Of a stretch of 64,000 bases of DNA, positions 9,767 to 19,336 are shown piece by piece. The translations under genes and the position numbers were made by a program. Each line of letters starts with the position of its first letter. Within the stretch, counting starts at the first letter, position 1. Source of the DNA: Acinetobacter puyangensis (lineage in GTDB: Bacteria; Pseudomonadota; Gammaproteobacteria; Pseudomonadales; Moraxellaceae); the NCBI RefSeq assembly GCF_900096995.1, contig NZ_OANT01000002.1, positions 124,001-188,000 on the forward strand, given 5' to 3'. The notes beneath the pieces are model-generated. The model was not told the DNA's origin and made no database searches. It saw only the letters and a program-made list of their open reading frames with translations.

Positions 9767-10228
9767 ATGGCGGATTTCGATTTTATCCCATTCTTGCTGC
9801 AATTGCTCGCAGAAGAAAAAGTGAATACAGCGATGACAATTGATATCGAACCGCAGTCAAATTGGGAGGGACAATGGCAATATTGTAGCTTAAAGCAGGT
9901 GTTAAATCTGCCATTTGCCCAGCGCTACGATCTTGCAGTTGTTAATTTGATCAAACAGGAAAATATTCAGCCGGATAATGCCATAACGATTGACCATGCC
10001 TTAGTTCGGTTAAGGGATTTGTTTGCCAAAAAAATTATTGTATTAGCGGATCTTCGTCTGGAAAAACAATTACGTGCTTTGGGTTTTAATCAGCTATTGG
10101 AAGCTGTTCCGGAAAATAGCCCGGTACAGATTTGGCAATTTAATATTCTGACCTATAAGCATGTGCCTGACTGGTTTAATTCAAAATTTTGGGCCAATCC
10201 GGAAAACTGGGATAAATACCGCTGGTAA
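9767..10228 (+). CDS. DUF6231-like hypothetical protein
   Basis: A 153-residue soluble protein I recognise only as a conserved hypothetical of Acinetobacter and Pseudomonas relatives (DUF6231-like). It starts MADFDFIPFLLQLL and ends with a Trp-rich tail (PDWFNSKFWANPENWDKYRW). No catalytic motif is visible; the predicted alternation (DLAVVNLI, KIIVLADLRL) looks like a small alpha/beta fold. The start at 9767 is preferred over the longer frame from 9656 because AAGGA lies eight bases upstream and the extra N-terminal residues overlap the divergent DUF2797 gene. Confidence 0.7.
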   Translation: MADFDFIPFLLQLLAEEKVNTAMTIDIEPQSNWEGQWQYCSLKQVLNLPFAQRYDLAVVNLIKQENIQPDNAITIDHALVRLRDLFAKKIIVLADLRLEKQLRALGFNQLLEAVPENSPVQIWQFNILTYKHVPDWFNSKFWANPENWDKYRW

Positions 10229-10348
10229 ATTTTATAATATTTTCTTCTGATTTTCTCCGCATTTCATTTTTATACTTGCTTACAGTATTTAATTGCATTA
10301 TTGATCGACTAGGGTTGTAATGTGAAGATAACAACGATGGGAATGAAA

Positions 10349-10999
10349 ATGTCTAATTTATCAGATTTAGTTGAAGTTTTGGCAAAACAAGCACTGGGTG
10401 GGCAATCCAACCAGCAGAATCAATCGCAGCCATCCGGTTCCGGTCTGGGTGGAATTTTAGGTTCGGTTTTAGGACAGGTCATTAATCAGGGTAATAACCA
10501 AAGCAGTAATACCAATAATAGTAATGCATCATCACAATCCGGTCTGGGCGGCATTCTCGGTTCGGTGCTGGGCCAGTTAGGTCAGCAGGGTGGTCGTAGT
10601 AATACAGCAGCATCGGGTGGTGGTACGTCGGCATTGCTGGTTGCAGTATTACCGATTATTCTGGCATGGATTCAAAAGCAAGGCGGCTTACAAGGTGCTT
10701 TATCTAAGCTGCAACAAGCTGGTTTAGGTGGCCAGGTACAATCTTGGGTCAGTCCAGAAGCACCGGAGAATGCACCGATTCCGCAGCAACAAGTTCAACA
10801 GTTGTTTGATGAACAAGACGTTGTAAAAGTTGCAGAAGAAACCAATGTGCCTACCCAGAATATCTATGCTGCCATTGCTGCCGCTTTACCTCAGGTGATT
10901 GATTCTTTGACACCAAAGGGTGAGCAAAGTAATCAACAGGAAGCGGATAGTGATATTCAAAATGTATTGAATCTGGTGTCTGGATTTCTAAAGAAATAA
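10349..10999 (+). CDS. DUF937 (YidB-like) protein
   Basis: A 216-residue low-complexity protein. The segment GLGGILGSVLGQ occurs twice (about residues 30-41 and 69-80), separated by Gln/Asn/Ser-rich linkers. It is followed by a hydrophobic helix (LLVAVLPIILAWIQKQGG) and a conserved end with WVSPEAPENAPI and NVPTQNIYAAIAAALPQVID. The last part is the DUF937/YidB domain, whose function is unknown. The start at 10349 has GGGA six bases upstream; a GTG at 10322 and ATGs at 10337 and 10343 are in the same frame. A strong terminator follows the stop. Confidence 0.8.
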   Translation: MSNLSDLVEVLAKQALGGQSNQQNQSQPSGSGLGGILGSVLGQVINQGNNQSSNTNNSNASSQSGLGGILGSVLGQLGQQGGRSNTAASGGGTSALLVAVLPIILAWIQKQGGLQGALSKLQQAGLGGQVQSWVSPEAPENAPIPQQQVQQLFDEQDVVKVAEETNVPTQNIYAAIAAALPQVIDSLTPKGEQSNQQEADSDIQNVLNLVSGFLKK

Positions 11000-11020
11000 A
11001 AATTAATAGCATGTTTTGAG

Positions 11021-11047
11021 AAAGCCTTATTTAATATAAGGCTTTTT
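11021..11047 (+). terminator. Intrinsic terminator after the DUF937 gene
   Basis: AAAGCCTTAT pairs with ATAAGGCTTT (10 bp) around a five-base loop, followed by a run of T. It sits 21 bases after the DUF937 stop codon. Confidence 0.9.
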
Positions 11048-11121
11048 TTATGTGTTTTGCTATAAAAGAAAAACCCCAGTCATGTGACTAAGGCCTTCAG
11101 AACAAAACTAAAAGGTCAGGA

Positions 11122-12180
11122 TTAGAAGTTATATTCCATACCTAAACCAAATACAGTTTTCTTGTCATCAGATACTAACCAGTCTTTTTTCTGTTGAGCA
11201 AGAACACCATAAACACGAGTTTGTTTATTCAGGCTATAGTCTACGCCTACGCCATATTGATCGATAGTACGATCTGACACGCCATCACGTGAAGTTTCAG
11301 CAGAAATATATTCTGCTTTTACTTTCCATGGTGTGGTCGGGATTGCATAGGCAGCAGTAATACCATAAGCACTTTCTTCTAAACCTTTATTATCTGTAAC
11401 AGTATCATCAGTTGGTTGAGCATTTTGCCACAGGCCACCAAGTACAAGACCTTTAACACCAACATTGCTAAAGTCATAAGAACCTGTTAGACGATAAGCA
11501 TCGGTATAAATACCAGATAAACCTGCTGCATTATATTTTGTTGCGACACCAAAGTTACCAGCAAGTGCAACTGCAACACCAATATCTTTATTTTCATAGC
11601 TCACAGAGGTAGAGATACCATCGCCTAGGCCATCACGTTTGCCTTTTTGACCTTTAGAAGCATTATCTGTTGAACTATCTTCACCTTGTTGCGCTAAAAT
11701 ACTAAATTGCAAACCACCTAATAATTTTTTATCAGTTTCAAAACCAATGACATTGCCCAAACGATCTTCACCTGCAAGAATTGCAGTCATATCAAGTTCA
11801 TTGTGATCGTTGAAGATATCCTGATTGCTTCCTGCTGCAGTTTTAAGATAGGAATCGTATTTACCAACTTTTAACGTACCAACATTAGCAAATTTTAAAC
11901 CTAAGAAACGATTACGTTGGGTTAAGTCAGTACTGCCATCATCAGCAGCAATTTGCCACTCGGCCAAATAGACAACCGAAAGGTTATCAGTTAGCTTCTC
12001 TTCGCCTTTTACACCAATACGTGAAGCATTTGAGTTTACTTTGGTTACATTATTACCAGCATAATCACTATTATCAATTTGGTCTAAAGTAAGATTTAAT
12101 TTACCATAAAGTGTTGGTGCTGCTTGGGCAGTACTTACACATAATGTTGCAACTGCGGTAGCGAGAAGCAATTTTTTCAT
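11122..12180 (-). CDS. Outer-membrane porin
   Basis: A 352-residue beta-barrel porin of the Gram-negative Porin_4 type. It has a clear signal peptide (MKKLLLATAVATLCVSTAQA, cleaved before APTLYGKLNL). The mature start YGKLNLTL, the stretch NRFLGLKFANVGTLKVGKYDSYLK (constriction loop region) and the terminal Phe of GLGMEYNF are typical of trimeric general porins that let small solutes cross the outer membrane. ATG at 12180 is chosen because GGAGA lies eight bases upstream; a start at 12195 would precede the signal peptide by five residues. It stands alone with a long upstream region. Confidence 0.88.
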   Translation of the reverse strand: MKKLLLATAVATLCVSTAQAAPTLYGKLNLTLDQIDNSDYAGNNVTKVNSNASRIGVKGEEKLTDNLSVVYLAEWQIAADDGSTDLTQRNRFLGLKFANVGTLKVGKYDSYLKTAAGSNQDIFNDHNELDMTAILAGEDRLGNVIGFETDKKLLGGLQFSILAQQGEDSSTDNASKGQKGKRDGLGDGISTSVSYENKDIGVAVALAGNFGVATKYNAAGLSGIYTDAYRLTGSYDFSNVGVKGLVLGGLWQNAQPTDDTVTDNKGLEESAYGITAAYAIPTTPWKVKAEYISAETSRDGVSDRTIDQYGVGVDYSLNKQTRVYGVLAQQKKDWLVSDDKKTVFGLGMEYNF

Positions 12181-12632
12181 TGAAATATTCTCCAAAATTT
12201 AGGTCTTACCTAATCACTTTATTTCTCGATTATCTTATGCAACATAATTTTACATAAGCTTACGAACTTGCTAAGCAGTATCAGCAATCAATATGACATT
12301 GACATGAAAAAATGATGACAGTTAGATGACAAAGGTTTGATTAATTCATAGACTAATTTTAAAAAATATTATTTAAAATAAATATGTTACTTATAATTTT
12401 ATAAGGGTGTTGCCGATTGATACAATAACTGATTTAAAAAAATTAAGGACTTTTTTATGGCTAGAAAGGCTAATTTTGTAGTGTGAATAAAGTCAGTCAA
12501 AGCTATTTGGTTTTGATTAAAAAAATTTTGATGTTGCAAAAATAAAACAGAGTGTATTGAACATCGGCTAATATTTAGCATATAGTTTAACTACAATTAA
12601 CAGATCAAAATTAATTTAAGTTGAGTGAAAAA
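12181..12632. other. Long AT-rich intergenic region between porin and yceI
   Basis: About 450 bases separate the divergent porin and yceI genes and should hold both promoters. A reverse-strand ORF of 60 codons (12399-12581) has no start signal or protein character and is probably chance. An AAGGA followed by ATG at 12457 would encode only nine residues. No RNA gene was recognised. Confidence 0.5.
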
Positions 12633-13214
12633 ATGAAGGGTTTAAAAGCGTTATCTTTAGGTTTATTGGTTGCTGTAGGGTCTAATTTCGCACTGGCAGC
12701 ACCCGTAGATTATAAAATTGATCCAACACATACCGCCACTGTATTTTCATGGAATCATTTTGGATTTTCTACACCTAGCGCAAACTTTAGCGATATTCAG
12801 GGTGTGATTAAAGTAGATGAAACAAATCCGGCAAAATCTTCGGTCGATGTCATCATTCCGATTAGTAGTGTCAATACCAATGTAAAAGCACTGGATCAGG
12901 AATTTCAGGAAGAAGCTTGGTTTAATGCAGCAAAGTTTCCAAATATCACGTTTAAAAGTACCAAAGTTGAAACCAAAGATAAAAAACATTTCAAAATTAC
13001 GGGTGATTTGACCGTTAAAGGTGTGACTAAGCCTGTGGTGTTAGATGCAACTTTAAATAAATTGGGTATCCATCCAATGTCTAAACTTGCAACTGTAGGT
13101 TTTAATGCGACCACAACATTTGATCGTTCTGCTTTTGGTATTGGTAATTATGTGCCGAATGTTGGTGACAAAATCACTGTAAATATTACCACTGAAGCAT
13201 CTGTACAAAAGTAA
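12633..13214 (+). CDS. yceI: YceI-family periplasmic lipid-binding protein
   Basis: A 193-residue exported protein with signal peptide MKGLKALSLGLLVAVGSNFALA. The mature part is a YceI lipocalin-like barrel: it starts VDYKIDPTHTATVFSWNHFGFS, and FKSTKVE, LTVKGVTKPV and SAFGIGNYVPNVGDKITVNI are family landmarks. YceI proteins bind isoprenoid lipids in the periplasm; a precise role in this organism is unknown. The ATG at 12633 begins the signal peptide; a TTG at 12621 would add four residues. A bidirectional terminator separates it from the CBS protein. Confidence 0.93.
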   Translation: MKGLKALSLGLLVAVGSNFALAAPVDYKIDPTHTATVFSWNHFGFSTPSANFSDIQGVIKVDETNPAKSSVDVIIPISSVNTNVKALDQEFQEEAWFNAAKFPNITFKSTKVETKDKKHFKITGDLTVKGVTKPVVLDATLNKLGIHPMSKLATVGFNATTTFDRSAFGIGNYVPNVGDKITVNITTEASVQK

Positions 13215-13229
13215 TTTAATAAAATACTC

Positions 13230-13263
13230 AAAAATGCATTGATGAAACATTCAATGCATTTTT
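13230..13263. terminator. Bidirectional terminator between yceI and the CBS gene
   Basis: AAAAATGCATTGA pairs perfectly with TCAATGCATTTTT over 13 bp, loop TGAAACAT. A-rich and T-rich flanks let it work for both convergent genes. Confidence 0.88.
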
Positions 13264-13298
13264 ATTAAAAAAATAAAAATATTAGAAATTTAAAGTGA

Positions 13299-13730
13299 TT
13301 AATGACTAATATAGTTTTGCAGTTGTTCTATCAGATTTTGTTGTTCCTGAATAATACCTTTGACCAGATCGCCGATTGAAACCAGCCCAATCAATTTACC
13401 ATTTTCAAGTACAGGTAAATGGCGTAAATGCCGATTGGTCATCAACTTTAGACATTCATCTACGGTATTTTTTGGTTCTACCGTGATGACTTTGTGCGTC
13501 ATAATATCGGAAACACTGGTGTCATATGAAGAGCGCTCCATCAGTGCGACCTTTCGCGCATAGTCACGTTCGGATACAATGCCCATGACATTTTCCTGTT
13601 CCGTCACGACGAGGGCGCCAATCCCTTTGTCTGCCATTAAGCTGATTGCTTCGAGTACGGTTGCATCTGGTGATATGGTATAGATGGTATGTTCTTTTTT
13701 CTCTTGTAATACATGTGCGACGGTCAGCAT
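13299..13730 (-). CDS. CBS-domain pair protein
   Basis: A 143-residue protein made of two CBS domains (roughly residues 12-65 and 78-135). Landmarks are ATVLEAISLMADKGIGALVV, GIVSERDYARKV, VEPKNTVDECLKLM and RHLPVLENGKLIGLVSIGDLVK. Such Bateman modules bind adenine nucleotides. No catalytic domain is attached, so it may sense nucleotides or modulate a partner. Its upstream side faces the slyD terminator, so it has its own promoter in 13731-13877. Confidence 0.9.
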   Translation of the reverse strand: MLTVAHVLQEKKEHTIYTISPDATVLEAISLMADKGIGALVVTEQENVMGIVSERDYARKVALMERSSYDTSVSDIMTHKVITVEPKNTVDECLKLMTNRHLRHLPVLENGKLIGLVSIGDLVKGIIQEQQNLIEQLQNYISH

Positions 13731-13877
13731 TTATGTCTCTCCCATGACTTATATTATTTCAATATAAGCTATAGCGTAGTTTTCTATAAAAGCAAAGTAA
13801 ATTTTAAAGTTTTTGATTATGATTTGGTTATTATATTTTTTGATCAATTTTTGATTGAGCCTTGAACTTAAGACAAT

Positions 13878-13907
13878 AAAAAACGAGACAGGATCGTCTC
13901 GTTTTTT
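13878..13907 (-). terminator. slyD terminator
   Basis: AAAAACGAGAC pairs with GTCTCGTTTTT around a short loop (perfect 11-bp stem), 14 bases past the slyD stop, with a T run in the reverse-strand transcript. Confidence 0.9.
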
Positions 13908-13920
13908 AGGCTAGCAAGAA

Positions 13921-14403
13921 TTAATGGTGATGACCATCTGCACCATGGACATGACCATGATCTAATTCTTCTTGAGTCGCAGGGCGAACTTCAACGATTT
14001 CAACATCAAAGGTTAAGTCTTGGCCAGCAAGCGGATGGTTACCATCAATGATAACATTTTCCTCTTGAACATCTTTAACGGTAACGATTTGTACACCATC
14101 TTCAGTTTGTGCCTGGAACTGCATACCTGCTTGAATGTTATCAACACCTTGGAACATTTGACGTGGAACTTCTTGTACTAGTTCTGCGTGATATTCGCCA
14201 TAACCTTCGGCAGCAGGGACATTTACTGTCAATTTCTCGCCAGTTGTTTTACCTGTTAAAGCATTTTCCAGACCTGGAATAATGTTACTCGCACCATGTA
14301 GATAAGCAAGCGGCTGACCTTCTGATTTATCAAGAATTTGACCTTCACCATTGGTTAGTGTGTAGTTAAATTTTACTACGTGGTCATTTGCAATAGCTGT
14401 CAT
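13921..14403 (-). CDS. slyD: FKBP-type peptidyl-prolyl isomerase, SlyD
   Basis: A 160-residue cytoplasmic proline isomerase and chaperone. The FKBP domain with inserted flap shows the SlyD pattern: VKFNYTLTNGEGQILDKSEGQPLAYLHG at the start, IIPGLENALTG, VPAAEGYGEYHAELVQEVPR, and the flap near residues 75-125. The short His-rich tail (HGHVHGADGHHH) can bind nickel, as in classical SlyD. The start MTAIAND at 14403 is chosen by family; the longer frame to 14490 adds a hydrophobic stretch with no homology to SlyD. Confidence 0.95.
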   Translation of the reverse strand: MTAIANDHVVKFNYTLTNGEGQILDKSEGQPLAYLHGASNIIPGLENALTGKTTGEKLTVNVPAAEGYGEYHAELVQEVPRQMFQGVDNIQAGMQFQAQTEDGVQIVTVKDVQEENVIIDGNHPLAGQDLTFDVEIVEVRPATQEELDHGHVHGADGHHH

Positions 14404-14510
14404 TATCGATCTATCCAATCGTGAGTTGTAAAACAACATATAATAAAGAGAATATGAGAAAAATGGGAGGGGATTTACACAAAGAAGCATGCTTTAATGC
14501 AAATAAGTGT

Positions 14511-14536
14511 AAAAAAACATCACTTGAGCGTGATGT
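14511..14536 (-). terminator. ndh terminator
   Basis: ACATCAC pairs with GTGATGT around a six-base loop; on the reverse strand it is followed by seven T. It lies 25 bases past the ndh stop and separates ndh from slyD. Confidence 0.85.
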
Positions 14537-14560
14537 CTTTCTACAATTGTAACGATATTT

Positions 14561-15841
14561 TTAATGTAGTTTAATTAACGGGGTAGTCCCTTTACCAAAT
14601 AAATCTCTGGCTGCTCTTAAACTGGTACGGGTATAACCCAAAACTGCCGCCTGATGAACACGGTAGAGTGAATGATACATGGTTTTTGCCATCAAACCTT
14701 CAACGTGAATATTGCCCAATAATTCGCCGATAGCCGTATTTTGTGTCAGTGATACCAATGAACCTCGATCAGTAAATTTAAACATGGGTAAGGGTTTGTC
14801 TTTTAATCTTGCCGTGATGGCATCAATCAGGAAAGCCGCCTGTTGACTGGCGACCTGTGCCCGCGGTGCCAATACAGGTTGTTTGGCGACGGGTTGACAA
14901 TGTGCACAGTCGCCAAAAGCAAATATCTTGGGATCATCAATACTTTGTAATGTCGCATAAACTTTGATGCGTCCGATACGATCCAGACTTAAACCAAAAT
15001 TTTGTGTGACAGCAGGTGCTTTAATGCCTGCCGCCCAGACTTTTAGATTGGAATCAAAGGTTTTTCCATCTTGACAATAGACTCGCTCTGCATCAATTTT
15101 TTCGACTTTATGCTGTGTATACACATGAACACCGTATTTATGTAATTGTTGTAATGCACCTGTGGCCACCTTTTCAGACAGGGCCGGTAAAATACGCTCA
15201 GCGGCTTCAATTACATTGATTTTTACTTTACTTGGATCAATGCCATCGAGTCCATAATGATGAAAGTCCTGTGCTGCCTGATATAATTCCGCAGCCAGTT
15301 CTACGCCTGTTGCACCTGCACCAATAATGGTGATATTCAGCGGTTTTTCACGAGGTTGGGCATGCGCTTGTAAATAAAGATTGAGCAGATCACGCTGGAA
15401 AATATCTGCCTGTGCCCGATTGTCGAGAAAATGACAGTTTTCTTTGGCGCCCGGCGTACCGAAATCGTTGGAGGTTGAACCAATGGCAATCACCAATGTG
15501 TCGTAAGCAATTCGGCGTTGATCGGCAAGTTGGATTTCTCCCTGAACAAGCGGTGCCAGAATAATTTCCTGATTTTCCCGATCAATATCTTGTAGAGAAC
15601 CGAGCTGGAATTTGTAGTGATTTTTTTTGGCGTGCGCAAAATAATTAATTTCTTCACTGGCACCATTTAAGGTTCCAGCGGCAATCTCATGTAATAAAGG
15701 TTTCCAGATATGGGTAAGTGTTGCATCTACCAGTGTAATCTGGATATGTCTTTTTTTACCAATACGTTGTCCAAGTTGAGTAGCAAGTTCGAGACCGCCA
15801 GCTCCACCACCGACAATCACGATGCGATGCTTTTGTGCCAT
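14561..15841 (-). CDS. ndh: Type II NADH dehydrogenase (NDH-2)
   Basis: A 426-residue single-subunit flavoprotein that passes electrons from NADH to quinone on the inner face of the membrane without pumping protons. Two Rossmann motifs are visible: VIVGGGAGGLELATQLG at the start for FAD and ITIIGAGATGVELAAELYQA near residue 170 for NADH. FAFGDCAH and the quinone-site region PRAQVASQQA follow, and the C-terminal amphipathic part (MYHSLYRVHQAAVLGYTRTSLRAARDLF) is the membrane anchor. It is monocistronic, bounded by its terminator. Confidence 0.95.
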   Translation of the reverse strand: MAQKHRIVIVGGGAGGLELATQLGQRIGKKRHIQITLVDATLTHIWKPLLHEIAAGTLNGASEEINYFAHAKKNHYKFQLGSLQDIDRENQEIILAPLVQGEIQLADQRRIAYDTLVIAIGSTSNDFGTPGAKENCHFLDNRAQADIFQRDLLNLYLQAHAQPREKPLNITIIGAGATGVELAAELYQAAQDFHHYGLDGIDPSKVKINVIEAAERILPALSEKVATGALQQLHKYGVHVYTQHKVEKIDAERVYCQDGKTFDSNLKVWAAGIKAPAVTQNFGLSLDRIGRIKVYATLQSIDDPKIFAFGDCAHCQPVAKQPVLAPRAQVASQQAAFLIDAITARLKDKPLPMFKFTDRGSLVSLTQNTAIGELLGNIHVEGLMAKTMYHSLYRVHQAAVLGYTRTSLRAARDLFGKGTTPLIKLH

Positions 15842-15922
15842 GATATTTAATTCCTATTATTTTAGTCAAGATTAGCAATATCATGGCATGTAAAAGGTAG
15901 GTTGTCATTTGCTCAGAATAAC

Positions 15923-17242
15923 TTATGGGGTATTAATCGGGTAAATCACAGCTTTGATGCTATGTCCTTGAATTAATTGAATCCAGCTTTTAATCCACGC
16001 GGCCAATCTATGCCACCAACTGGCTTGATTGAGTTCTACGTCCTGAACAATATCCACTTCATGAATGGTTTTTTCAAATTGTGTTACATTTATTTTTGCC
16101 AAAGGCATGGCTGCACGAATCAAAGGCGCATCCAATTGTTGCTGTAATAGTTGAATGCTAAATGCCATGTGTTGCGGTTGTTTAAGTGGCTCCAAAACGT
16201 CTAAAGGACTTTTTTGCAGGATAAAACGTTGAGATGTGTTATCAAATTGCTGAGCATTTAACAGCATATCGTCTGTTAATAGGCTTAGGGTGTGGTAACT
16301 GTTACTTTGTGGTAAGTTAATTTTATATATAGGTTTTTGCCCACCAATCACTGGAATATCGGCAATGATCTGATCATGGCGAAATAACTGTTTGGTCTGT
16401 GTGTAATTATAGGCAATATTCATCAATCTATAGGCAACATCGGCACGTTTTTGCTTGGAGGCCGTTCCCATCACCACCACAATTAAACGTCGATATTCAT
16501 TGGTGTTGGGATCAAGACGATTCGCAGTTAACGCCAGATTATATCCGGCAGCTTCGGTATAACCTGTTTTTAGACCATCAACAGAAGGGTCTTTTTTCAG
16601 TAGAATATTAGTAGCGTGATGATGAATATCTTTATAGCCAAATTCTTGTTGTTTGGAATAATTAAGATATTCCGGTGTGTTTTTAACAATTGCCTGTGAT
16701 AATAAGGCAAGATCAAATGCAGATGCATAATGATTCTGCATGGTAATCCCCGATGGATTATCAAACTGGGTATTGTGCATACCTAATTGTTGAGCCGTGT
16801 GATTCATCAGTTGTAAAAATTGCGGAATATCACCCGAAATTAACGTGGCCAGTGTCAGGGCTGCATCATTGGCAGACATAATAATCAAACCCGAGATTAA
16901 CGCCTGTACCGAGATTTGCTCGCCCGGATGCAGTTTTAAACGGGACTCATCGCTTTTTACAGTGGTCACTATCTCTGGAACAGTGACAATTTGTTCAAGA
17001 TTTAACTTGCCTTGTTCAACTGCCTGAAGTGACAGATAACCGACCATCATTTTGGTTAGTGAAGCTGGCGCCCGATGTTCATTTTCATTATACGATGCAA
17101 TGACTTGGTGCGATTGCGGATCAAGGATCACCCATGCTTTGGCTTCTACCGTCTGGGGATCAATGCTCAGGACTTGAGCAAAACTAACGCTGCTGATACT
17201 GCTGAATAAAACAACAAAAACAAAGTGGCAAAGACGGAACAC
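15923..17242 (-). CDS. D-alanyl-D-alanine carboxypeptidase (PBP5/6 family)
   Basis: A 439-residue low-molecular-weight penicillin-binding protein that trims the terminal D-Ala of peptidoglycan stems in the periplasm. Signal peptide MFRLCHFVFVVLFSSISSVSFA. The three active-site motifs are present: SLTK (Ser-x-x-Lys) near residue 62, SAND (Ser-x-Asn) near residue 123 and KTG in DGLKTGYTEAAGYNL near residue 226. A C-terminal PBP5 beta domain and a Trp-rich amphipathic helix (WWHRLAAWIKSWIQLIQG) provide membrane anchoring. It is longer than typical DacC, with an extra tail of about 15 residues. Which of the several D,D-carboxypeptidases it is cannot be settled. Confidence 0.9.
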   Translation of the reverse strand: MFRLCHFVFVVLFSSISSVSFAQVLSIDPQTVEAKAWVILDPQSHQVIASYNENEHRAPASLTKMMVGYLSLQAVEQGKLNLEQIVTVPEIVTTVKSDESRLKLHPGEQISVQALISGLIIMSANDAALTLATLISGDIPQFLQLMNHTAQQLGMHNTQFDNPSGITMQNHYASAFDLALLSQAIVKNTPEYLNYSKQQEFGYKDIHHHATNILLKKDPSVDGLKTGYTEAAGYNLALTANRLDPNTNEYRRLIVVVMGTASKQKRADVAYRLMNIAYNYTQTKQLFRHDQIIADIPVIGGQKPIYKINLPQSNSYHTLSLLTDDMLLNAQQFDNTSQRFILQKSPLDVLEPLKQPQHMAFSIQLLQQQLDAPLIRAAMPLAKINVTQFEKTIHEVDIVQDVELNQASWWHRLAAWIKSWIQLIQGHSIKAVIYPINTP

Positions 17243-17482
17243 GGCAAACCTAGATTAAGCATGAAACATAAGGCGTAGATGCTAGACTGTTTTAGGCAGA
17301 ACTGCTACTAAAATCTGGCAGTTTTGTAGAGAAATCATACAAAGGAAAATGTCATTAAAATATGTCGGAAAGCTATGGTTTTAGAGGAGATGTGATGTGT
17401 GGCAAATATTTCAATTGGTCGGGATTAGAGTCGGGTGAAAACAAATGCTACACTATGCAAATTCGTATGAGGACCACTATAG

Positions 17483-19186
17483 ATGATTCATTATCAGCTC
17501 GAATTTGATGATTTCTCTCAGCATTTAATTCATGTAACGATCCGTTTTCTCGCCAATCCACAGCAGCAACTGTGGTTGGCCTCATGGATTCCCGGCAGTT
17601 ATCTGATGCGTGAATTTGCCAAACATATTGAAAGTGTGCAGGCATTCGATGAATCTGGACGCCAGTTAAAAATTGCCAAAACGCATAAAAATAAATGGCA
17701 ATTATTTAATAATGATCATGAGCTGATTACGGTCGAATATAAAGTCTATGCCTATGATTTATCCGTGCGTGGCAGTTATATCGATCAAAGTCGTGTATAT
17801 GTTAATCCAACCACTGTCTGTATGGGCCTGACTGATCAGGAGGATATCGCGCATGAACTGGAATTATTTGTACCGCAAGCTTTGCATCATTTTACCTATG
17901 CAGGGGCCTTGCCTGCAAAATCGCTAGTCAAAGGTCGTTTTAATCTCAAGGCAAAAGATTATGCACAATTGATCGATAGCCCGTTTGAGTTGGCAGTACA
18001 GGATCGTTTTAGTTTTGATGCAGAAGGCATTGCACATGATTTTGTGATTTCGGGTCGTCATCATGCCAATCTGGCGCGTTTACAACAAGATATCGAAAAA
18101 ATATGTCGCACTGAAATACAGATGTTTGGGTCTGCGCCATTTCAGCATTATACCTTTTTAACCATGGCGACAGGCAGTTTATATGGTGGACTGGAACACT
18201 GCGAAAGTACCAGTTTGATTTGTCCGCGTGATGATTTGCCTAAAGCCGATGAAAAATCTGAACCAAGCAAAAACTATCAACGTTATTTGGGGCTATGTAG
18301 TCATGAATATTTTCACTCTTGGTTGGTAAGATTTATTCGCCCGGAAAATTTTGTTAATCCGAATTTGCATGAGGAAGGCTATACCAGCTTACTGTGGATT
18401 TTTGAAGGCTTTACCTCTTATTATGATGATTTGATTCTGGCCAGAAGTGGCGTCATTTCACAGCAGGATTATCTCACTTTATTAACGGATCAAATTAATC
18501 GTTATTTACAAAATCCTGGACGTAAAATTCAGTCGGTGAGTGAATCAAGTTTTGATGCGTGGATCAAATTTTATCGTCAGGATGAAAACTCCAACAATGC
18601 CGGGACCAGCTACTATAATAAAGGAGCATTGGTGGCGCTATGTCTGGATCTGGGATTACGCAGTCATGGCTCGAGTCTGGATGCCTTGATGCAAAAATTA
18701 TATGCCAATACACAGGCCGGGATTCAAGTACATGAGCAGACGATTTTTGAATTATGTAAAACCCTGACCGGGCAGGACTGGACTGATCGTTTGAGTTATT
18801 TGATTCATAGTACCGATGATTTACCACTTGATCAGGTTTTGGCAGAGTTTGGTATAGAGTATGAATTACAAACCGAAAAAACATTGCCATTTGGTGCGAA
18901 AGTACAGGAAAAACCGGAAGGTTTATTGATCCAACAAGTATTTAGAGATTCCAGTGCAGCACAAGCCGGTTTATCCGCACATGATATTGTCATTGCATTG
19001 GACGACATTCGCATTACAAATAATCTGTGGCAAGCCAAGGCCAAAGAAAAAAATGCCATGTCATGTCATGTTTTCCGTCGAGATGAATTAATGGTTTTTG
19101 ATCTTGAACCACAGGAGTATGTATTGCATACAGTTAAATTATCGGTTGCAGATCAAGACAAAGTCACGCAGTGGTTATTTAACTAG
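17483..19186 (+). CDS. M61-family metallopeptidase with PDZ domain
   Basis: A 567-residue zinc peptidase of family M61 (glycyl-aminopeptidase-like). The N-terminal beta domain (residues 1-160) starts MIHYQLEFDDFSQHLIHVTI. The catalytic motif HEYFHSW lies near residue 274, and the third zinc ligand is the Glu in WIFEGFTSYYDDL. A PDZ domain occupies about residues 470-545 (QQVFRDSSAAQAGLSAHDIVIALDD). No signal peptide is obvious, suggesting cytoplasmic action. It is transcribed alone and convergent with the puuB-like gene. Confidence 0.9.
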   Translation: MIHYQLEFDDFSQHLIHVTIRFLANPQQQLWLASWIPGSYLMREFAKHIESVQAFDESGRQLKIAKTHKNKWQLFNNDHELITVEYKVYAYDLSVRGSYIDQSRVYVNPTTVCMGLTDQEDIAHELELFVPQALHHFTYAGALPAKSLVKGRFNLKAKDYAQLIDSPFELAVQDRFSFDAEGIAHDFVISGRHHANLARLQQDIEKICRTEIQMFGSAPFQHYTFLTMATGSLYGGLEHCESTSLICPRDDLPKADEKSEPSKNYQRYLGLCSHEYFHSWLVRFIRPENFVNPNLHEEGYTSLLWIFEGFTSYYDDLILARSGVISQQDYLTLLTDQINRYLQNPGRKIQSVSESSFDAWIKFYRQDENSNNAGTSYYNKGALVALCLDLGLRSHGSSLDALMQKLYANTQAGIQVHEQTIFELCKTLTGQDWTDRLSYLIHSTDDLPLDQVLAEFGIEYELQTEKTLPFGAKVQEKPEGLLIQQVFRDSSAAQAGLSAHDIVIALDDIRITNNLWQAKAKEKNAMSCHVFRRDELMVFDLEPQEYVLHTVKLSVADQDKVTQWLFN

Positions 19187-19208
19187 GGCTTCTCGGTTTT
19201 TAAATAAA

Positions 19209-19319
19209 AGGCATATTTTAGTCTGTATAAATATGCCTAAGTTCGGTTGTCGTTGAAATTATTTTTACTTAGCAAAGATATTAATCAGATCACTTTATGT
19301 TGAGGAATAAAGTGATCTG
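19209..19319. terminator. Two hairpins between the M61 and puuB-like genes
   Basis: First hairpin 19209-19238: AGGCATATTT pairs with AAATATGCCT. Second hairpin 19286-19319: CAGATCACTTTAT pairs perfectly with ATAAAGTGATCTG (13 bp). They lie between convergent genes and probably end transcription on each side, though neither has a long T run. Confidence 0.6.
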
Positions 19320-19336
19320 ACTGCTAATTTAATAAA

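Noticed and set aside
12457..12486. ATG with AAGGA upstream encoding a nine-residue peptide
   Set aside because: Too short, no regulatory codon run; probably chance.
12399..12581. 60-codon reverse ORF between porin and yceI
   Set aside because: AT-rich chance frame with no ribosome-binding site and no protein character.
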